The notes under the pieces are model-generated. The model was not told the origin of the DNA. It ran no database searches and saw only the letters and a program-made list of their open reading frames with translations. The position numbers and the translations under genes were made by a program. Shown here piece by piece: positions 55,608-64,000 of a stretch of DNA of 64,000 bases. Position 1 is the stretch's first letter; each line of letters starts with the position of its first letter. The DNA is from an uncultured Rhizobiaceae group bacterium (GTDB lineage: Bacteria > Pseudomonadota > Alphaproteobacteria > Rhizobiales > Rhizobiaceae), in assembly GCA_938044775.1 (NCBI GenBank), contig CALIOE010000029.1, positions 1 through 64,000 on the forward strand, in the 5' to 3' direction.

Positions 55608-56497
55608 TTGACGCCCATCATCATATCTGGCGGCAGGCTGATCTGCCGTGGCTTCTCGGTCCCGAACAGCCCCGGATCTTTGGTCCTTATGCTGCCATCA
55701 AACGGGATTACCTGATCGATGAGTTCAAGGCTGACCTCCAGGGAACCGGCATTGAAAGGTCGGTCTATGTGCAGGCCAATTGGGCGCCAAACTGGGCCGC
55801 GGACGAAGCGGCCTGGGTGCAATCGGTCTCGGAAGGCGAAGGTAAAGGCTGGCCGCATGCCATCGTGGCCTACGCCGATTTTACCGTTGATGACGTACGC
55901 CCGCAATTGGACAAGCTGGCGAAACACTCGCTGGTGCGTGGCATAAGACAGCAACTTCACTGGCACCCTGAACCGCTTTATCGCTTTGCACCGCATGGCG
56001 GTCTGCCTGCCGATCCGATCGTACGACGTAACATCGGATATCTTGCCCAATATGGGTGGAGTTTTGATCTCCAGGTCTTTGAGCAGCAGATGGTTGATGC
56101 TTCCGGGCTGGCGGAATCCTGTCCGGACGTGACCTTCATTCTTCAGCATGCGGGCATGCTGGAGGACACCACAAAGGCTGGCAGACGTAACTGGGAGCGC
56201 GGCATGAATCGCCTGGCCGAATGCGACAATGTTTGCTCAAAGCTCTCGGCCTTTGGCACGTTCATTCACAAGAACAACCCGAAATTCATCGCCGATATGG
56301 TCCACACCACCATCGGCATTTTTGGGGCCGACCGTTGTCTGTATGGCTCCAATTTTCCGATTGAAAAGCTCTGGACCAGTTATGCAGACCTTTTCAGGGC
56401 ATTCCAAAAGGCTGCATCCAGTCTGACCACAAAGCAGCACAAAGCCATATTCAACGACACAGCAGCGCGGGTCTACCGGCTGACAACAGACGCATAA
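55604..56497 (+). CDS. Amidohydrolase family (amidohydro_2) protein
   Basis: A 297-residue TIM-barrel metallohydrolase. It begins IDAHHHIW (first metal His pair), with barrel strands SVYVQANWAPN, LQHAGML and the C-terminal YGSNFPIEKLW that carries the Asp-equivalent position as Asn. Relatives include lactonases (fuconolactone, 4-sulfomuconolactone) and 2-pyrone-4,6-dicarboxylate hydrolase. A lactone-hydrolysing role fits the SMP-30 domain encoded downstream, but amide hydrolysis or decarboxylation cannot be excluded. Translationally coupled to the VWA gene. Confidence 0.86.
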   Translation: MIDAHHHIWRQADLPWLLGPEQPRIFGPYAAIKRDYLIDEFKADLQGTGIERSVYVQANWAPNWAADEAAWVQSVSEGEGKGWPHAIVAYADFTVDDVRPQLDKLAKHSLVRGIRQQLHWHPEPLYRFAPHGGLPADPIVRRNIGYLAQYGWSFDLQVFEQQMVDASGLAESCPDVTFILQHAGMLEDTTKAGRRNWERGMNRLAECDNVCSKLSAFGTFIHKNNPKFIADMVHTTIGIFGADRCLYGSNFPIEKLWTSYADLFRAFQKAASSLTTKQHKAIFNDTAARVYRLTTDA

Positions 56498-56513
56498 ACA
56501 GGGAGGCATTCTC

Positions 56514-57362
56514 ATGGCACTCGAAATTCACATTCTCGACTACGGCGACATCGAACTGGAGACGAGTTTTCTCGTTCTTGGTCATGAGTGTGGGCGCGTG
56601 CGACGCGTCCCCGTTTATGGATTTCTTATTCTCGGTGGTGCCTATCCCATCGTGGTGGACACCGGCTATCGGGATAACGCGATCATGGAATCGCTGGGCA
56701 TGCGCGGTTTGCAGTTCCATGAGAACATGATCGAAAATCAGCTGGCCAAACACGGCGTCAAGATGGGAGATGTGCGTTACGTTCTGCACACCCATTTGCA
56801 CATCGATCATGCGGGCAAGGACGATCTTTTCCCGATGAATACAACCGTGGTGCTGAACCGCCGGGAAATGGAGTTCTCCGTTTCCGGCATCATGTATCCG
56901 CAATATCCGAAACCGGACATCCTGCATCTGGTCGAGCGCATCTACGAGCCTGAAGCAATGCGCTTTCTGGACCTCGAGATTACCGGGGCTGAAGAAATCA
57001 TACCCGGCGTCTGGTGCGAGGCAGCCGGGGCACATACCGAAGGCTCGATGAACGTCATTGTGGAAACGGCGGAAGGCCTCGCCTGTATCTGTGGCGACGT
57101 GATCTACGATTTCAACGATCAGATCGTGAACCACGTCATGACCAACAACTACATGGAACCTCGCGTTACCGGCAATCATTCCGGATCCAAGCGCGAGGAG
57201 AAGGCGGCCATTAAAAAGCTGCTCACCAATTATAAGTTTTTGCTGCCGGTGCATGACCGTCCGGCCAAAATCGAACATCAACAGGTGATTGGTCGCCTTG
57301 GCATGCAAGTGCCCGGCCCGATAACCGAGACCGTCGCTAACCGCGACTGGTTCCCGATGTAG
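56514..57362 (+). CDS. Metallo-beta-lactamase-fold hydrolase (N-acyl homoserine lactonase-like)
   Basis: A 282-residue MBL-fold protein. The zinc motif HTHLHIDHAGKDD (HxHxDH) is intact; AGAHTEGSMNVIVET holds the third His position, GDVIYDFNDQ the bridging Asp and the HDRPAK segment the last His. This subfamily includes AiiA-type lactonases. GGAGG precedes the start. In this operon a pathway lactonase is more likely than quorum quenching, because no quorum-sensing genes are nearby. Confidence 0.86.
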   Translation: MALEIHILDYGDIELETSFLVLGHECGRVRRVPVYGFLILGGAYPIVVDTGYRDNAIMESLGMRGLQFHENMIENQLAKHGVKMGDVRYVLHTHLHIDHAGKDDLFPMNTTVVLNRREMEFSVSGIMYPQYPKPDILHLVERIYEPEAMRFLDLEITGAEEIIPGVWCEAAGAHTEGSMNVIVETAEGLACICGDVIYDFNDQIVNHVMTNNYMEPRVTGNHSGSKREEKAAIKKLLTNYKFLLPVHDRPAKIEHQQVIGRLGMQVPGPITETVANRDWFPM

Positions 57363-57386
57363 CATGACAATTGCGGGAGAAATTGT

Positions 57387-58997
57387 ATGACCCACGAGGT
57401 GGTCGACCCGTCATTTCGCGACCTGATCGACGAACAGGCTCCTGTTGCCCAGCTGGGTACCGGGTTTATTTTCACAGAGGGCCCGATCTGGCACCCGGTG
57501 GAAAAGCATCTGCTGTTCTCGGACATGCCTGGCGACGTCCGGCGGCGCTGGGATACCTCCGGTGTCAAAGAGGTCATGCGGCCCTCCAACAAGGGCAATG
57601 GCATGACCTACGATGCCGGACTCAACCTGATCGTCTGTGAACATGCCACATCGTCGCTCGCCCGCTTCAGGCCGGACGGCACGCGCGAGGTTCTGTGTTC
57701 GCATTTTGAGGGCAAGGAATTGAACTCGCCCAATGATGTTGTGGTACACAACAGCGGCGCGATCTATTTTACCGATCCGACCTATGGCCGCATGGAACAC
57801 TTTGGCGTGCCCCGGCCCACGCAGCTGGGGTTTCAGGGAGTCTATCGCCTCGCTCCGGACCACAGGCCGGGCGACGAACCTCAACTGGTTTCCGACCGCT
57901 ATATGTTCAGCCAACCCAACGGGCTGACCTTTTCGCCGTGCCAGCGATGGATGTGGGTCAATGACACTGATCAGGCCAATATCCGCATGTTCGATGTGGC
58001 GGAGGATGGCGGTCTCACCAACGGCCGGATCTTTGCGACTGGCATTCGCGACAGCACAAAAAAGGGCCTGCCCGACGGAATGAAAGCCGACGAAAAAGGC
58101 AATGTCTGGGTGACGGCACCCGGTGGTGTTTGGGTTTATTCCTTCGAGGGCAATCTGCTGGGCAAAATCGCAGTGCCGGAAATGGTCGCCAACATGCATT
58201 GGGGCAACGACGACTGGGGCACTCTGTTCCTGTGCTCCGAAACATCGCTCTATGCTGTCAATACCAAGGCACGTCCACGTCGCGAACCTTTTATGGAGCA
58301 TTCCGCATCGGCGCCCTCTGCCTTTCCTGCGGCGCCACCCGTTCGCCGCACCGGCGATACGAACCAACAACCGACTGTTTTAGAAAGCGGTGCCATGAAT
58401 ATCGATGCCGGCAAGAGCGTCCTCATTATTCAGGACATGCAAAACGATGTGATGATAGAGGGAGGCGCGTTTGCCCATACGGGCTCACCGCAACATGCCA
58501 AAGACCAGAATGTCGTCGAGAACATCCGCCGTCTGGCAGAGGCCTGCCGACGTGCCGGCGTGCTGGTCATTCATGTCTGGCTCGTCTGCGAGCCGGGCCA
58601 CCCAGCCATGGGTGAAAACGCACCCTTGCTGAAAGGTCTGAAGGAAAACAACGCTCTGGTACGCGGCACCTGGGGTGTGCAACCGGCACCGGGGCTCGAA
58701 CCGCAGCACGGTGACCTGATTGTCGAGAAGATTACGATGAGTGCGTGGGAAAGCGGACGCCTGGAGAACTACATCAAGGGCGCGGGGCGCAATACGATCA
58801 TCAATACGGGCTCGTGGACAAACATGTCAGTGGAGCACACGGCGCGCACGGGGGCGGACAAAGGCTACACCATCATCGTACCCGAAAATGCCTGCTCGAC
58901 GATGAATGCTGACTGGCATGCCGCTGCGACCCAGTTTGCGTTGCAGGAAGTGTCTACTGTTACAGACGTCGACAGCGTTATTGCGGCGTTGCGGTGA
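57387..58997 (+). CDS. SMP-30 lactonase domain fused to an isochorismatase-like domain with Cys replaced by Ser
   Basis: 536 residues. Residues 20-300 are an SMP-30/gluconolactonase beta-propeller with metal ligands in FTEGPIWHP, NSPNDVVVH, FSQPNGLTFS and GLPDGMKADEKGNVWV. A linker of about 35 residues leads to an isochorismatase-fold domain starting near Met337: Asp350 (IQDMQND) and Lys448 (IVEKITMSAW) of the catalytic triad are present, but the nucleophile position is Ser481 (TNMSVEHTAR) where the family has Cys. It may be a pseudoenzyme or use serine. Met337 could serve as an internal start but has only a weak ribosome site. Confidence 0.88.
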   Translation: MTHEVVDPSFRDLIDEQAPVAQLGTGFIFTEGPIWHPVEKHLLFSDMPGDVRRRWDTSGVKEVMRPSNKGNGMTYDAGLNLIVCEHATSSLARFRPDGTREVLCSHFEGKELNSPNDVVVHNSGAIYFTDPTYGRMEHFGVPRPTQLGFQGVYRLAPDHRPGDEPQLVSDRYMFSQPNGLTFSPCQRWMWVNDTDQANIRMFDVAEDGGLTNGRIFATGIRDSTKKGLPDGMKADEKGNVWVTAPGGVWVYSFEGNLLGKIAVPEMVANMHWGNDDWGTLFLCSETSLYAVNTKARPRREPFMEHSASAPSAFPAAPPVRRTGDTNQQPTVLESGAMNIDAGKSVLIIQDMQNDVMIEGGAFAHTGSPQHAKDQNVVENIRRLAEACRRAGVLVIHVWLVCEPGHPAMGENAPLLKGLKENNALVRGTWGVQPAPGLEPQHGDLIVEKITMSAWESGRLENYIKGAGRNTIINTGSWTNMSVEHTARTGADKGYTIIVPENACSTMNADWHAAATQFALQEVSTVTDVDSVIAALR

Positions 58998-59001
58998 TGT
59001 C

Positions 59002-60057
59002 ATGAAGACGATGAAAGGTCCCGGCATATTTCTGGCGCAGTTTGCGGGTGACAAGGCGCCATTCAATTCGCTGAGCTCCATTACCCAATGGGCCGCGTCA
59101 CTGGGCTACAGAGGCGTGCAAATTCCCAGTTGGGACAAGCGGCTTTTTGACCTCGACCTGGCGGCAGACAGCTACGATTACTGCGACGAAGTGATGGGAA
59201 TCTGTAACGATTCCGGAGTCGCCATCACTGATTTATCGACTCACTTGCAGGGGCAACTCGTCGCAGTGCATCCGGCCTATGACAAGCCGTTTGACGGTTT
59301 CGCTCCGGAGCGTGTGCATGATAACCCGCACGAGCGGCAGCGCTGGGCGGTGGACCAGATGATGAAGGCGGCGCGGGCTTCGCAGCGGCTGAGGCTCGCT
59401 TCGCACGTTACCTTCCCGGGCGCCCTGGCCTGGCCTTATGTTTATCCATGGCCGCAGCGGCCTGCCGGTCTTGTCGAAGAAGCATTTGAAGAACTGGCCA
59501 GGCGTTGGCGGCCTATACTTGATGCCTTTGACGCCGCGGGCGTTGATGTCTGCTATGAGATTCATCCTGGGGAGGATATATTTGATGGTGCGACCTTCGA
59601 ATTGTTTCTTGAAAAGGTCGGCAATCACCGTCGCTGCATGATCAACTATGATCCGAGCCATTTCCTGCTGCAATGCATGGACTATCTCGGATTCATCGAC
59701 CTTTATCACGAACGCATTGGCGCCTTTCATGTCAAGGATGCGGAATTCAATCCATCGCCACGACAGGGGGTCTATTCGGGCTACGCACCGTGGGTTGAGC
59801 GAGCCGGGCGATTCCGTTCGCTTGGCGACGGGCAGGTAGATTTTTCCGGCATCTTCTCGAAACTTGCGGCTTACGACTACGACAGCTGGGCTGTGCTTGA
59901 GTGGGAGTGTGCGCTCAAGCACCCGGAGGTCGGCGCCAGGGAAGGTGCTCCGTTTATTGCGTCTCACATTATTCCGGTCACCGACCACGCTTTTGATGAT
60001 TTTGCTGCCGGTGCAACCGACAAGCAGTCGAATCGCAAAATGATGGGATTGTTGTGA
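59002..60057 (+). CDS. Sugar phosphate isomerase/epimerase-like TIM-barrel protein (AP endonuclease 2 family)
   Basis: A 351-residue xylose-isomerase-like barrel. Metal-binding positions lie in CYEIHPGEDIFDG (Glu), MINYDPSHFLLQ (Asp/His), GAFHVKDAEFNP (His/Asp) and AVLEWECALK (Glu). ATG 59002 is used; the longer frame starts inside the preceding gene. Family members isomerise or dehydrate sugar acids and inositol derivatives. It overlaps the following Gfo/Idh gene (TGATG). This pair, isomerase plus Gfo/Idh dehydrogenase, is common in inositol, keto-sugar and glucoside catabolism. Confidence 0.88.
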   Translation: MKTMKGPGIFLAQFAGDKAPFNSLSSITQWAASLGYRGVQIPSWDKRLFDLDLAADSYDYCDEVMGICNDSGVAITDLSTHLQGQLVAVHPAYDKPFDGFAPERVHDNPHERQRWAVDQMMKAARASQRLRLASHVTFPGALAWPYVYPWPQRPAGLVEEAFEELARRWRPILDAFDAAGVDVCYEIHPGEDIFDGATFELFLEKVGNHRRCMINYDPSHFLLQCMDYLGFIDLYHERIGAFHVKDAEFNPSPRQGVYSGYAPWVERAGRFRSLGDGQVDFSGIFSKLAAYDYDSWAVLEWECALKHPEVGAREGAPFIASHIIPVTDHAFDDFAAGATDKQSNRKMMGLL

Positions 60058-61223
60058 TGGCTGATTTCATCGCACAGCCACCTGCTCCCAGGATCAGACT
60101 TGGTATGGTGGGCGGCGGCCAGGGTGCCTTCATTGGCGGTGTGCATCGCATGGCTGCGCGCCTCGACGGGCACTTTAATCTTGTGGCGGGTGCCCTGTCC
60201 TCGACCCCGGAAAAAGCACTTGCATCAGGTCAGGAGCTTGGCCTGGCTGCGGACCGAATCTATACCAGCTTTGAGGACATGGCGCGGCGTGAATCCGAAC
60301 GTGTGGATGGCATTGAGGCCGTATCTATTGTCACGCCCAATCATATGCATTTTGCGGCAGCGGAAGCGTTTCTGAACAGAAGAGTCAGTGTAATCTGCGA
60401 CAAGCCGGTCACCAACACCCTGACGGAAGCCAAACGTCTGCACGACATTGCATCACGGTCCGGAGCGTCCTTCATACTGACCCACAATTATTCCGGATAT
60501 CCGATGATACGGCAGGCTCGAGAGATGGTTGCCAACGGTGAACTTGGCGCTGTTCGTGTGGTTCAGGCGCAATACGCCCAGGGCTGGCTGTCTGAGCGTG
60601 TGGAGCAAAGCGGCGCCAAACAAGCGGAATGGCGCACTGACCCGGCACGTGCCGGGGCGGGTGGCTCGATAGGCGACATCGGAACCCACGCCTATCATCT
60701 GGCAGCGTTCGTGACAGGTCTTAAAGCCGAAAGCCTTGCGGCAGATCTAACCACATTCGTGCCGGGCAGGACTCTGGATGACAATGCCCACATATTGCTG
60801 CGATACAAAGGGGGAGCCCGTGGCATGATCTGGACAAGCCAGGTGGCAGTGGGAAAAGAAAACGATCTGCGCCTGGCTGTGCATGGCGAGGAGGGTTCTC
60901 TGGAATGGGCGCAGGAAGATCCCAACAAGCTGTGGCACACGCCACAGGCGGAATCGACCCGTCTGGTCACCCGCGGAGGCCCTGCCGCCGGTGAGTCCGC
61001 CACGCGCGTCACCCGGATCCCGGCTGGACATCCTGAAGGTTATCTCGAGGGCTTTGCGACAATCTACAGCGAGGCAGCGGCCATTATTCGTGCCAGACAG
61101 AATGGTGTGCCGGTTTCACCCGATGTTCTCGCTCCCACGACCGAAGATGGCATTGCCGGTGTGGCCTTTATCGAAGCCTGCGTTCAATCCAGTCAGCGGG
61201 ACGCCGCCTGGGTCCGCCTTTAG
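60057..61223 (+). CDS. Gfo/Idh/MocA family oxidoreductase
   Basis: A 388-residue NAD(P)-dependent sugar oxidoreductase. [21 protein letters not shown] is the Rossmann motif, [18 protein letters not shown] and [13 protein letters not shown] (the conserved EKP-type motif with Lys as Asp-Lys-Pro) lead to the catalytic domain, and [16 protein letters not shown] carries the conserved Asp/His. It is the last gene of the long plus-strand system, followed by a hairpin. It probably oxidises a cyclitol or sugar derivative to the keto or lactone form. Confidence 0.92.
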   Translation: MADFIAQPPAPRIRLGMVGGGQGAFIGGVHRMAARLDGHFNLVAGALSSTPEKALASGQELGLAADRIYTSFEDMARRESERVDGIEAVSIVTPNHMHFAAAEAFLNRRVSVICDKPVTNTLTEAKRLHDIASRSGASFILTHNYSGYPMIRQAREMVANGELGAVRVVQAQYAQGWLSERVEQSGAKQAEWRTDPARAGAGGSIGDIGTHAYHLAAFVTGLKAESLAADLTTFVPGRTLDDNAHILLRYKGGARGMIWTSQVAVGKENDLRLAVHGEEGSLEWAQEDPNKLWHTPQAESTRLVTRGGPAAGESATRVTRIPAGHPEGYLEGFATIYSEAAAIIRARQNGVPVSPDVLAPTTEDGIAGVAFIEACVQSSQRDAAWVRL

Positions 61224-61252
61224 GTGCAATCTATCTGTCGCAAGTCTCGTAA

Positions 61253-61293
61253 GCCGGTTGCGCAGCTGCGCGAACTGCAAATCGCTAACCGGC
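61253..61293. terminator. Inverted repeat with inner palindrome between convergent genes
   Basis: GCCGGTT (61253-61259) pairs with AACCGGC (61287-61293), enclosing the 12-bp palindrome GCGCAGCTGCGC (61260-61271). It lies between the ends of the Gfo/Idh gene and the convergent aldo/keto reductase gene and could end transcription in both directions, but no T-run follows either arm, so the call is tentative. Confidence 0.4.
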
Positions 61294-62313
61294 CAGAAAA
61301 GGATTCCCGGCCGGAACCGGTGCGTCTGCATGAAGGAGATTGCGTGCGCGCAGATCAGACCAGAACGCCATAGGAATCTCATGGTTCACCCAGTCAATTA
61401 TTCCACGGGCATCTTCGTCGCTTCGAGGTCCGGGCACCACGCTTGTTACGATCGGATTCCCGAGCGGAAATTGCAGCGCCGCGGCCCCCATCGGTACGGC
61501 GTGATCATCGCAAATTTCTTGCAGCATGTTGACACGTTCAACAACATCCTTTGGAGCCACCTCGTAGTTGAAGGTTTTACCACCGGCTAGAATACCGGAA
61601 TTGAATGGACCACCTATTGTGATCGTAGTGCCGGCCTTTTCACAACCGGGAAACAGGGTTTCCAACGGACCCTGTTCAAGTAAGGTATACCGTCCTGCAA
61701 GCAAGAACATGTCCCACTGACCGTGGTCGAGAGCCTGAATGCAGACTTCCGCTTCGTTGACGCCAAGACCGATGGCTTTGATCTCGCCGTTTCGACGCAG
61801 TTCATCGAGCGCTTTGTAGCCGCCCGACATGGCATCCTTAAACAGCGGAGCGTTCGCTTTTGCGCCGTGCGTAAACTCGCCGATGTCGTGAAGGTAGAGT
61901 ATGTCTATCCTGTCGATGCCGAGCCGCTGATAGCTGTCCTCAACCGAACGCATTACGGCATCGTAACCGTAGTCATAGACCTGGTGAAATCTCAGAGCGC
62001 CCGGCCAGTTCGCAGCGTCCGGATCATCGTTCAGCCCGGGAGCAATCAAACGTCCAACCTTGGTTGACAGGACGATGTCATCGTAGCCGCGCAAGGCATC
62101 CCCCATGCGGCGTTCCGAGAGCCCAAACCCGTAAAAGGGCGCGGTATCGAAGTAGCGGATTCCAACATCATATGCGGCGGCTATCGCGCGATGGACGCTG
62201 GCGGTCTCGGCCTCTTTCAGATTGTTGCCGAAGGGCGCGCCGCCAATGCCGAGAGTCGTAATCGACAGATCAGTATTTCCGACCTGTCGTTCGTTAAACT
62301 GGAGCGTGGTCAT
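61285..62313 (-). CDS. Aldo/keto reductase (D-threo-aldose 1-dehydrogenase type)
   Basis: A 342-residue AKR-family barrel. RQVGNTDLSITTLGIGGAPFG and RYFDTAPFYGFGLSERRMGDAL supply the catalytic Asp and Tyr, VLSTKVGR the Lys, and LYLHDIGEFTHG the His position. The subgroup resembles L-fucose / D-threo-aldose dehydrogenases, oxidising aldoses to lactones with NAD(P). It is on the opposite strand to the large operon and may still feed the lactonases encoded there. Function by family only. Confidence 0.9.
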   Translation of the reverse strand: MTTLQFNERQVGNTDLSITTLGIGGAPFGNNLKEAETASVHRAIAAAYDVGIRYFDTAPFYGFGLSERRMGDALRGYDDIVLSTKVGRLIAPGLNDDPDAANWPGALRFHQVYDYGYDAVMRSVEDSYQRLGIDRIDILYLHDIGEFTHGAKANAPLFKDAMSGGYKALDELRRNGEIKAIGLGVNEAEVCIQALDHGQWDMFLLAGRYTLLEQGPLETLFPGCEKAGTTITIGGPFNSGILAGGKTFNYEVAPKDVVERVNMLQEICDDHAVPMGAAALQFPLGNPIVTSVVPGPRSDEDARGIIDWVNHEIPMAFWSDLRARNLLHADAPVPAGNPFLAG

Positions 62314-62432
62314 TGTTCGGCCTCGTTTTCTTCTTCACCCTAGGTGCCCAACACGATCAACAAAGGCAAGGCCTGATACAACCCTGATTCAGGGTGCAAA
62401 TTGGAAAGACGACGCTGCCCCATTGGTGCTTT

Positions 62433-64000
62433 CTAAGGGCGTGTATGGGCAGAGAAGTCCGGGAAAAAGACGATTGTCCCGGGCTCATCAGTGTTGGCTT
62501 TTTCCAGCGCGGATTCAGCTTTTTCTTGAATTTCGTCTGAGCCGGTGCCGTCTTCGGGAGCCAGCGCTATCCCGATACAGGCGTCCAGTTCCACGACTTG
62601 ATCACCGATGTTTACCGGCTCGCGAACGGTGCGCAAAATCCGGCGGGCGAGGATCTCAGCGCCCTCGATACCTACAATTCCAACCTGAACAATGCCGAAT
62701 TGATGAGCTCCAAGATGAGCATAGGTGTCGGTTGCCCGCTTGGTCTTGTTAAATCGATCGCCGAGAGCGCTGAGAATTCGATCACTGATCTGCTCATTTG
62801 ATTCTGCTTCCGGCAAATCACGCTGATGAATATCGATGTACAACACCGCCATCTTTCCACCCCGCTCGGCTTGCGCCAGCGCAATGTCGAGTCGATCGAG
62901 GAACAGCGAGCGGTTTGGCAAGCCGGCTACCGGGCTGAAATTTGCCATCTTGAGCGCCAGGGCTTGCTGTTCAAGACGCTCCGTTATGTCGACGCAGGTG
63001 GACAGAATGCCACCACCCTCCAGCGGGACACCACAAATTTCCAGCGCGGTTCCGTCTGAATGCTTGCGTTCGGCTTTTCTGGGTTGTCCGAGTTTCGCAA
63101 GACTTATCTGTTCCGAAACGATCCCTTCAACGTCGCCATCGCCATATTTGCCCCGGCCTGCATCAAACCTGACGAGGTCCTGGAATCCCAAGTTGGTTTT
63201 TTCCAGCAGAGAGCTGGGATAGCCGAGCAGATCCCTGAACTGTTCATTGTGAAGGACCAGCTTTAGATTTTTGTCGTACATCGACAGTCCGCCGGGAAAG
63301 TTTTCGACAACACTCTCCAGCTGCAGCGTTCGTATGCGTTCTTCGGTGATGTCGATCTGCATCTCGACATAGCCCCCTTCTCGCAGTGGTAAGACAGACA
63401 CTTCAAGGTAGTTGCCGTTTCGCTGTTCGCACTGTTCGCGAAGTTCCCGCCCCCTCCTGATCCTGGTCAGGCGGGCCGCGGCGATCTGGGCCGGGTTGCC
63501 GTTTCCGTACACTCCGTGCCTTGCATTGTGCAGCACGTAGTCATTCATGGCCGGCAGGCCTCTTTTGAAAAGTCCCTGTGTGTCGGGCAGTCTTTCCCGC
63601 AATGTCTCATTGCAAAGAATCATGTTGAACTGCTCGTCGAATATGCAGATTCCGCCAGGAAATTCGTCGACCAGAGCCTCGATCTTTTTTGCTTGATTGC
63701 GCTGTTTCGTAACGTCGGTGTAGGTCGTCACAAATCCACCGCCGTCAAGCGGCCTGCCGCGAACCTCAAGGATCGTGCCATCTGCCGATTGTCGGTCGTA
63801 GCGGTGGGAGCGACCCTGCCGGACGAGCCGAAGTCTCGACTGGACATGTTCCTCGACATCTCCTGCACCATATTCACCGCGCGATGCATTAAAGCGAAAA
63901 AGCTGCTCGATGGTTGGCAAGCCGTCAGCGAAGAGTTCCGCCGGATAGTTGAGGAGTTCTTTCAGTTGCTCGTTGCAGAGCGTCATTTGCATGTCATTGT
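62433..64000 (-). CDS. Multi-PAS protein with degenerate GGDEF domain (5' end cut)
   Basis: The reading frame stays open to the right edge, so the N-terminus is missing; at least 522 codons are visible. Four consecutive PAS domains share a signature: a cysteine- or histidine-containing LCNEQ/LHNEQ strand followed by RFDAGRGKYGDGD-like segments. They are followed by a GGDEF fold starting VAGLPNRSLFLDRLD. The active-site motif reads GAHQF in place of GGDEF, and the phosphate-binding Asp region is YIDIHQR, so diguanylate cyclase activity is unlikely. It probably binds c-di-GMP or a protein partner. Confidence 0.85.
   Translation of the reverse strand, partial: NDMQMTLCNEQLKELLNYPAELFADGLPTIEQLFRFNASRGEYGAGDVEEHVQSRLRLVRQGRSHRYDRQSADGTILEVRGRPLDGGGFVTTYTDVTKQRNQAKKIEALVDEFPGGICIFDEQFNMILCNETLRERLPDTQGLFKRGLPAMNDYVLHNARHGVYGNGNPAQIAAARLTRIRRGRELREQCEQRNGNYLEVSVLPLREGGYVEMQIDITEERIRTLQLESVVENFPGGLSMYDKNLKLVLHNEQFRDLLGYPSSLLEKTNLGFQDLVRFDAGRGKYGDGDVEGIVSEQISLAKLGQPRKAERKHSDGTALEICGVPLEGGGILSTCVDITERLEQQALALKMANFSPVAGLPNRSLFLDRLDIALAQAERGGKMAVLYIDIHQRDLPEAESNEQISDRILSALGDRFNKTKRATDTYAHLGAHQFGIVQVGIVGIEGAEILARRILRTVREPVNIGDQVVELDACIGIALAPEDGTGSDEIQEKAESALEKANTDEPGTIVFFPDFSAHTRP

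Noticed and set aside
56514-57362. Quorum-quenching lactonase interpretation of the MBL-fold gene
   Set aside because: There is no LuxI/LuxR gene in the window and the gene is embedded in a catabolic operon with other lactonases, so a pathway hydrolase is simpler.
54363-57395. Long minus-strand open frames opposite the VWA (54363-55565) and MBL-fold (56451-57395) genes
   Set aside because: The sense frames have complete catalytic motifs and coupled starts; the antisense frames show no domains and overlap known genes fully.
1-64000. tRNA, rRNA, CRISPR arrays, insertion sequences and prophage genes
   Set aside because: None was recognised: no cloverleaf-like sequence, regularly spaced direct repeats, transposase or integrase was seen on either strand. 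A covariance-model search would be needed to exclude small RNAs.

Overview
The window looks like a chromosomal segment of an alphaproteobacterium, most likely Hyphomicrobiales (Rhizobiales). The evidence is a DUF1013/TrcR-type cell-cycle protein (a family confined to Alphaproteobacteria), adenylate cyclase-TPR and PAS signalling proteins of the type common in rhizobia, a very high density of ABC/TRAP uptake and catabolic genes, and tight operons with ATGA or TGATG start/stop overlaps. No rRNA, tRNA, CRISPR array, insertion sequence or prophage was seen.

Region 1 (1-15.8 kb) is mixed housekeeping and signalling: a partial quinone oxidoreductase, a class III cyclase with TPR tail, trcR, an SDR/galM/DoxX group, an Lrp regulator, a uracil-DNA glycosylase-family protein, a GST, a secreted nuclease-like protein, a membrane histidine kinase, a MOSC protein, a PQQ-type sugar dehydrogenase, UDP-glucose dehydrogenase, and a divergent SDR / mandelate-racemase-family pair.

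Region 2 (15.9-33.7 kb) is a sugar-acid or amino-acid-like catabolic region. A minus-strand run carries a DMT exporter, a 3-hydroxyisobutyrate-type dehydrogenase, two phytanoyl-CoA-type dioxygenases, an FAD amine oxidoreductase, an altronate/galactarate dehydratase and a TRAP transporter (dctM-dctQ-dctP). Divergent to it lie a GntR regulator, gluconokinase, a D-2-hydroxyacid dehydrogenase and folD. An IclR regulator, a sulfatase, a small membrane protein and an orphan ParA follow.

Region 3 (33.9-61.2 kb) is the outstanding part: 23 consecutive plus-strand genes forming one apparent catabolic system. It holds a branched-chain-type ABC importer, a maleylacetate-reductase-like protein with altered active-site residues, an aldehyde dehydrogenase, an AraC regulator, a LivF ATPase fused to a Tm-1/UPF0261 domain with its TIM-barrel partner, and a 1163-residue flotillin-like protein with 60 uninterrupted 11-residue repeats. 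Next come tandem SRPBCC proteins and a molybdenum hydroxylase (FAD subunit, 2Fe-2S subunit, and a Mo subunit split into two genes, the first ending in a long Pro/Ala-rich tail). A MoxR ATPase plus VWA protein of CoxD/CoxE type, an amidohydrolase, a metallo-beta-lactamase-fold hydrolase, an SMP-30 lactonase fused to a Cys-to-Ser isochorismatase domain, a TIM-barrel isomerase and a Gfo/Idh oxidoreductase complete it. I infer import of an organic substrate, oxidation or hydroxylation by the Mo enzyme, lactone or amide hydrolysis and oxidation to a central intermediate, possibly organised at a flotillin membrane domain. The substrate cannot be read from sequence.

The right edge (61.3-64 kb) holds an aldo/keto reductase and a multi-PAS protein with a degenerate GGDEF domain, cut by the window end.
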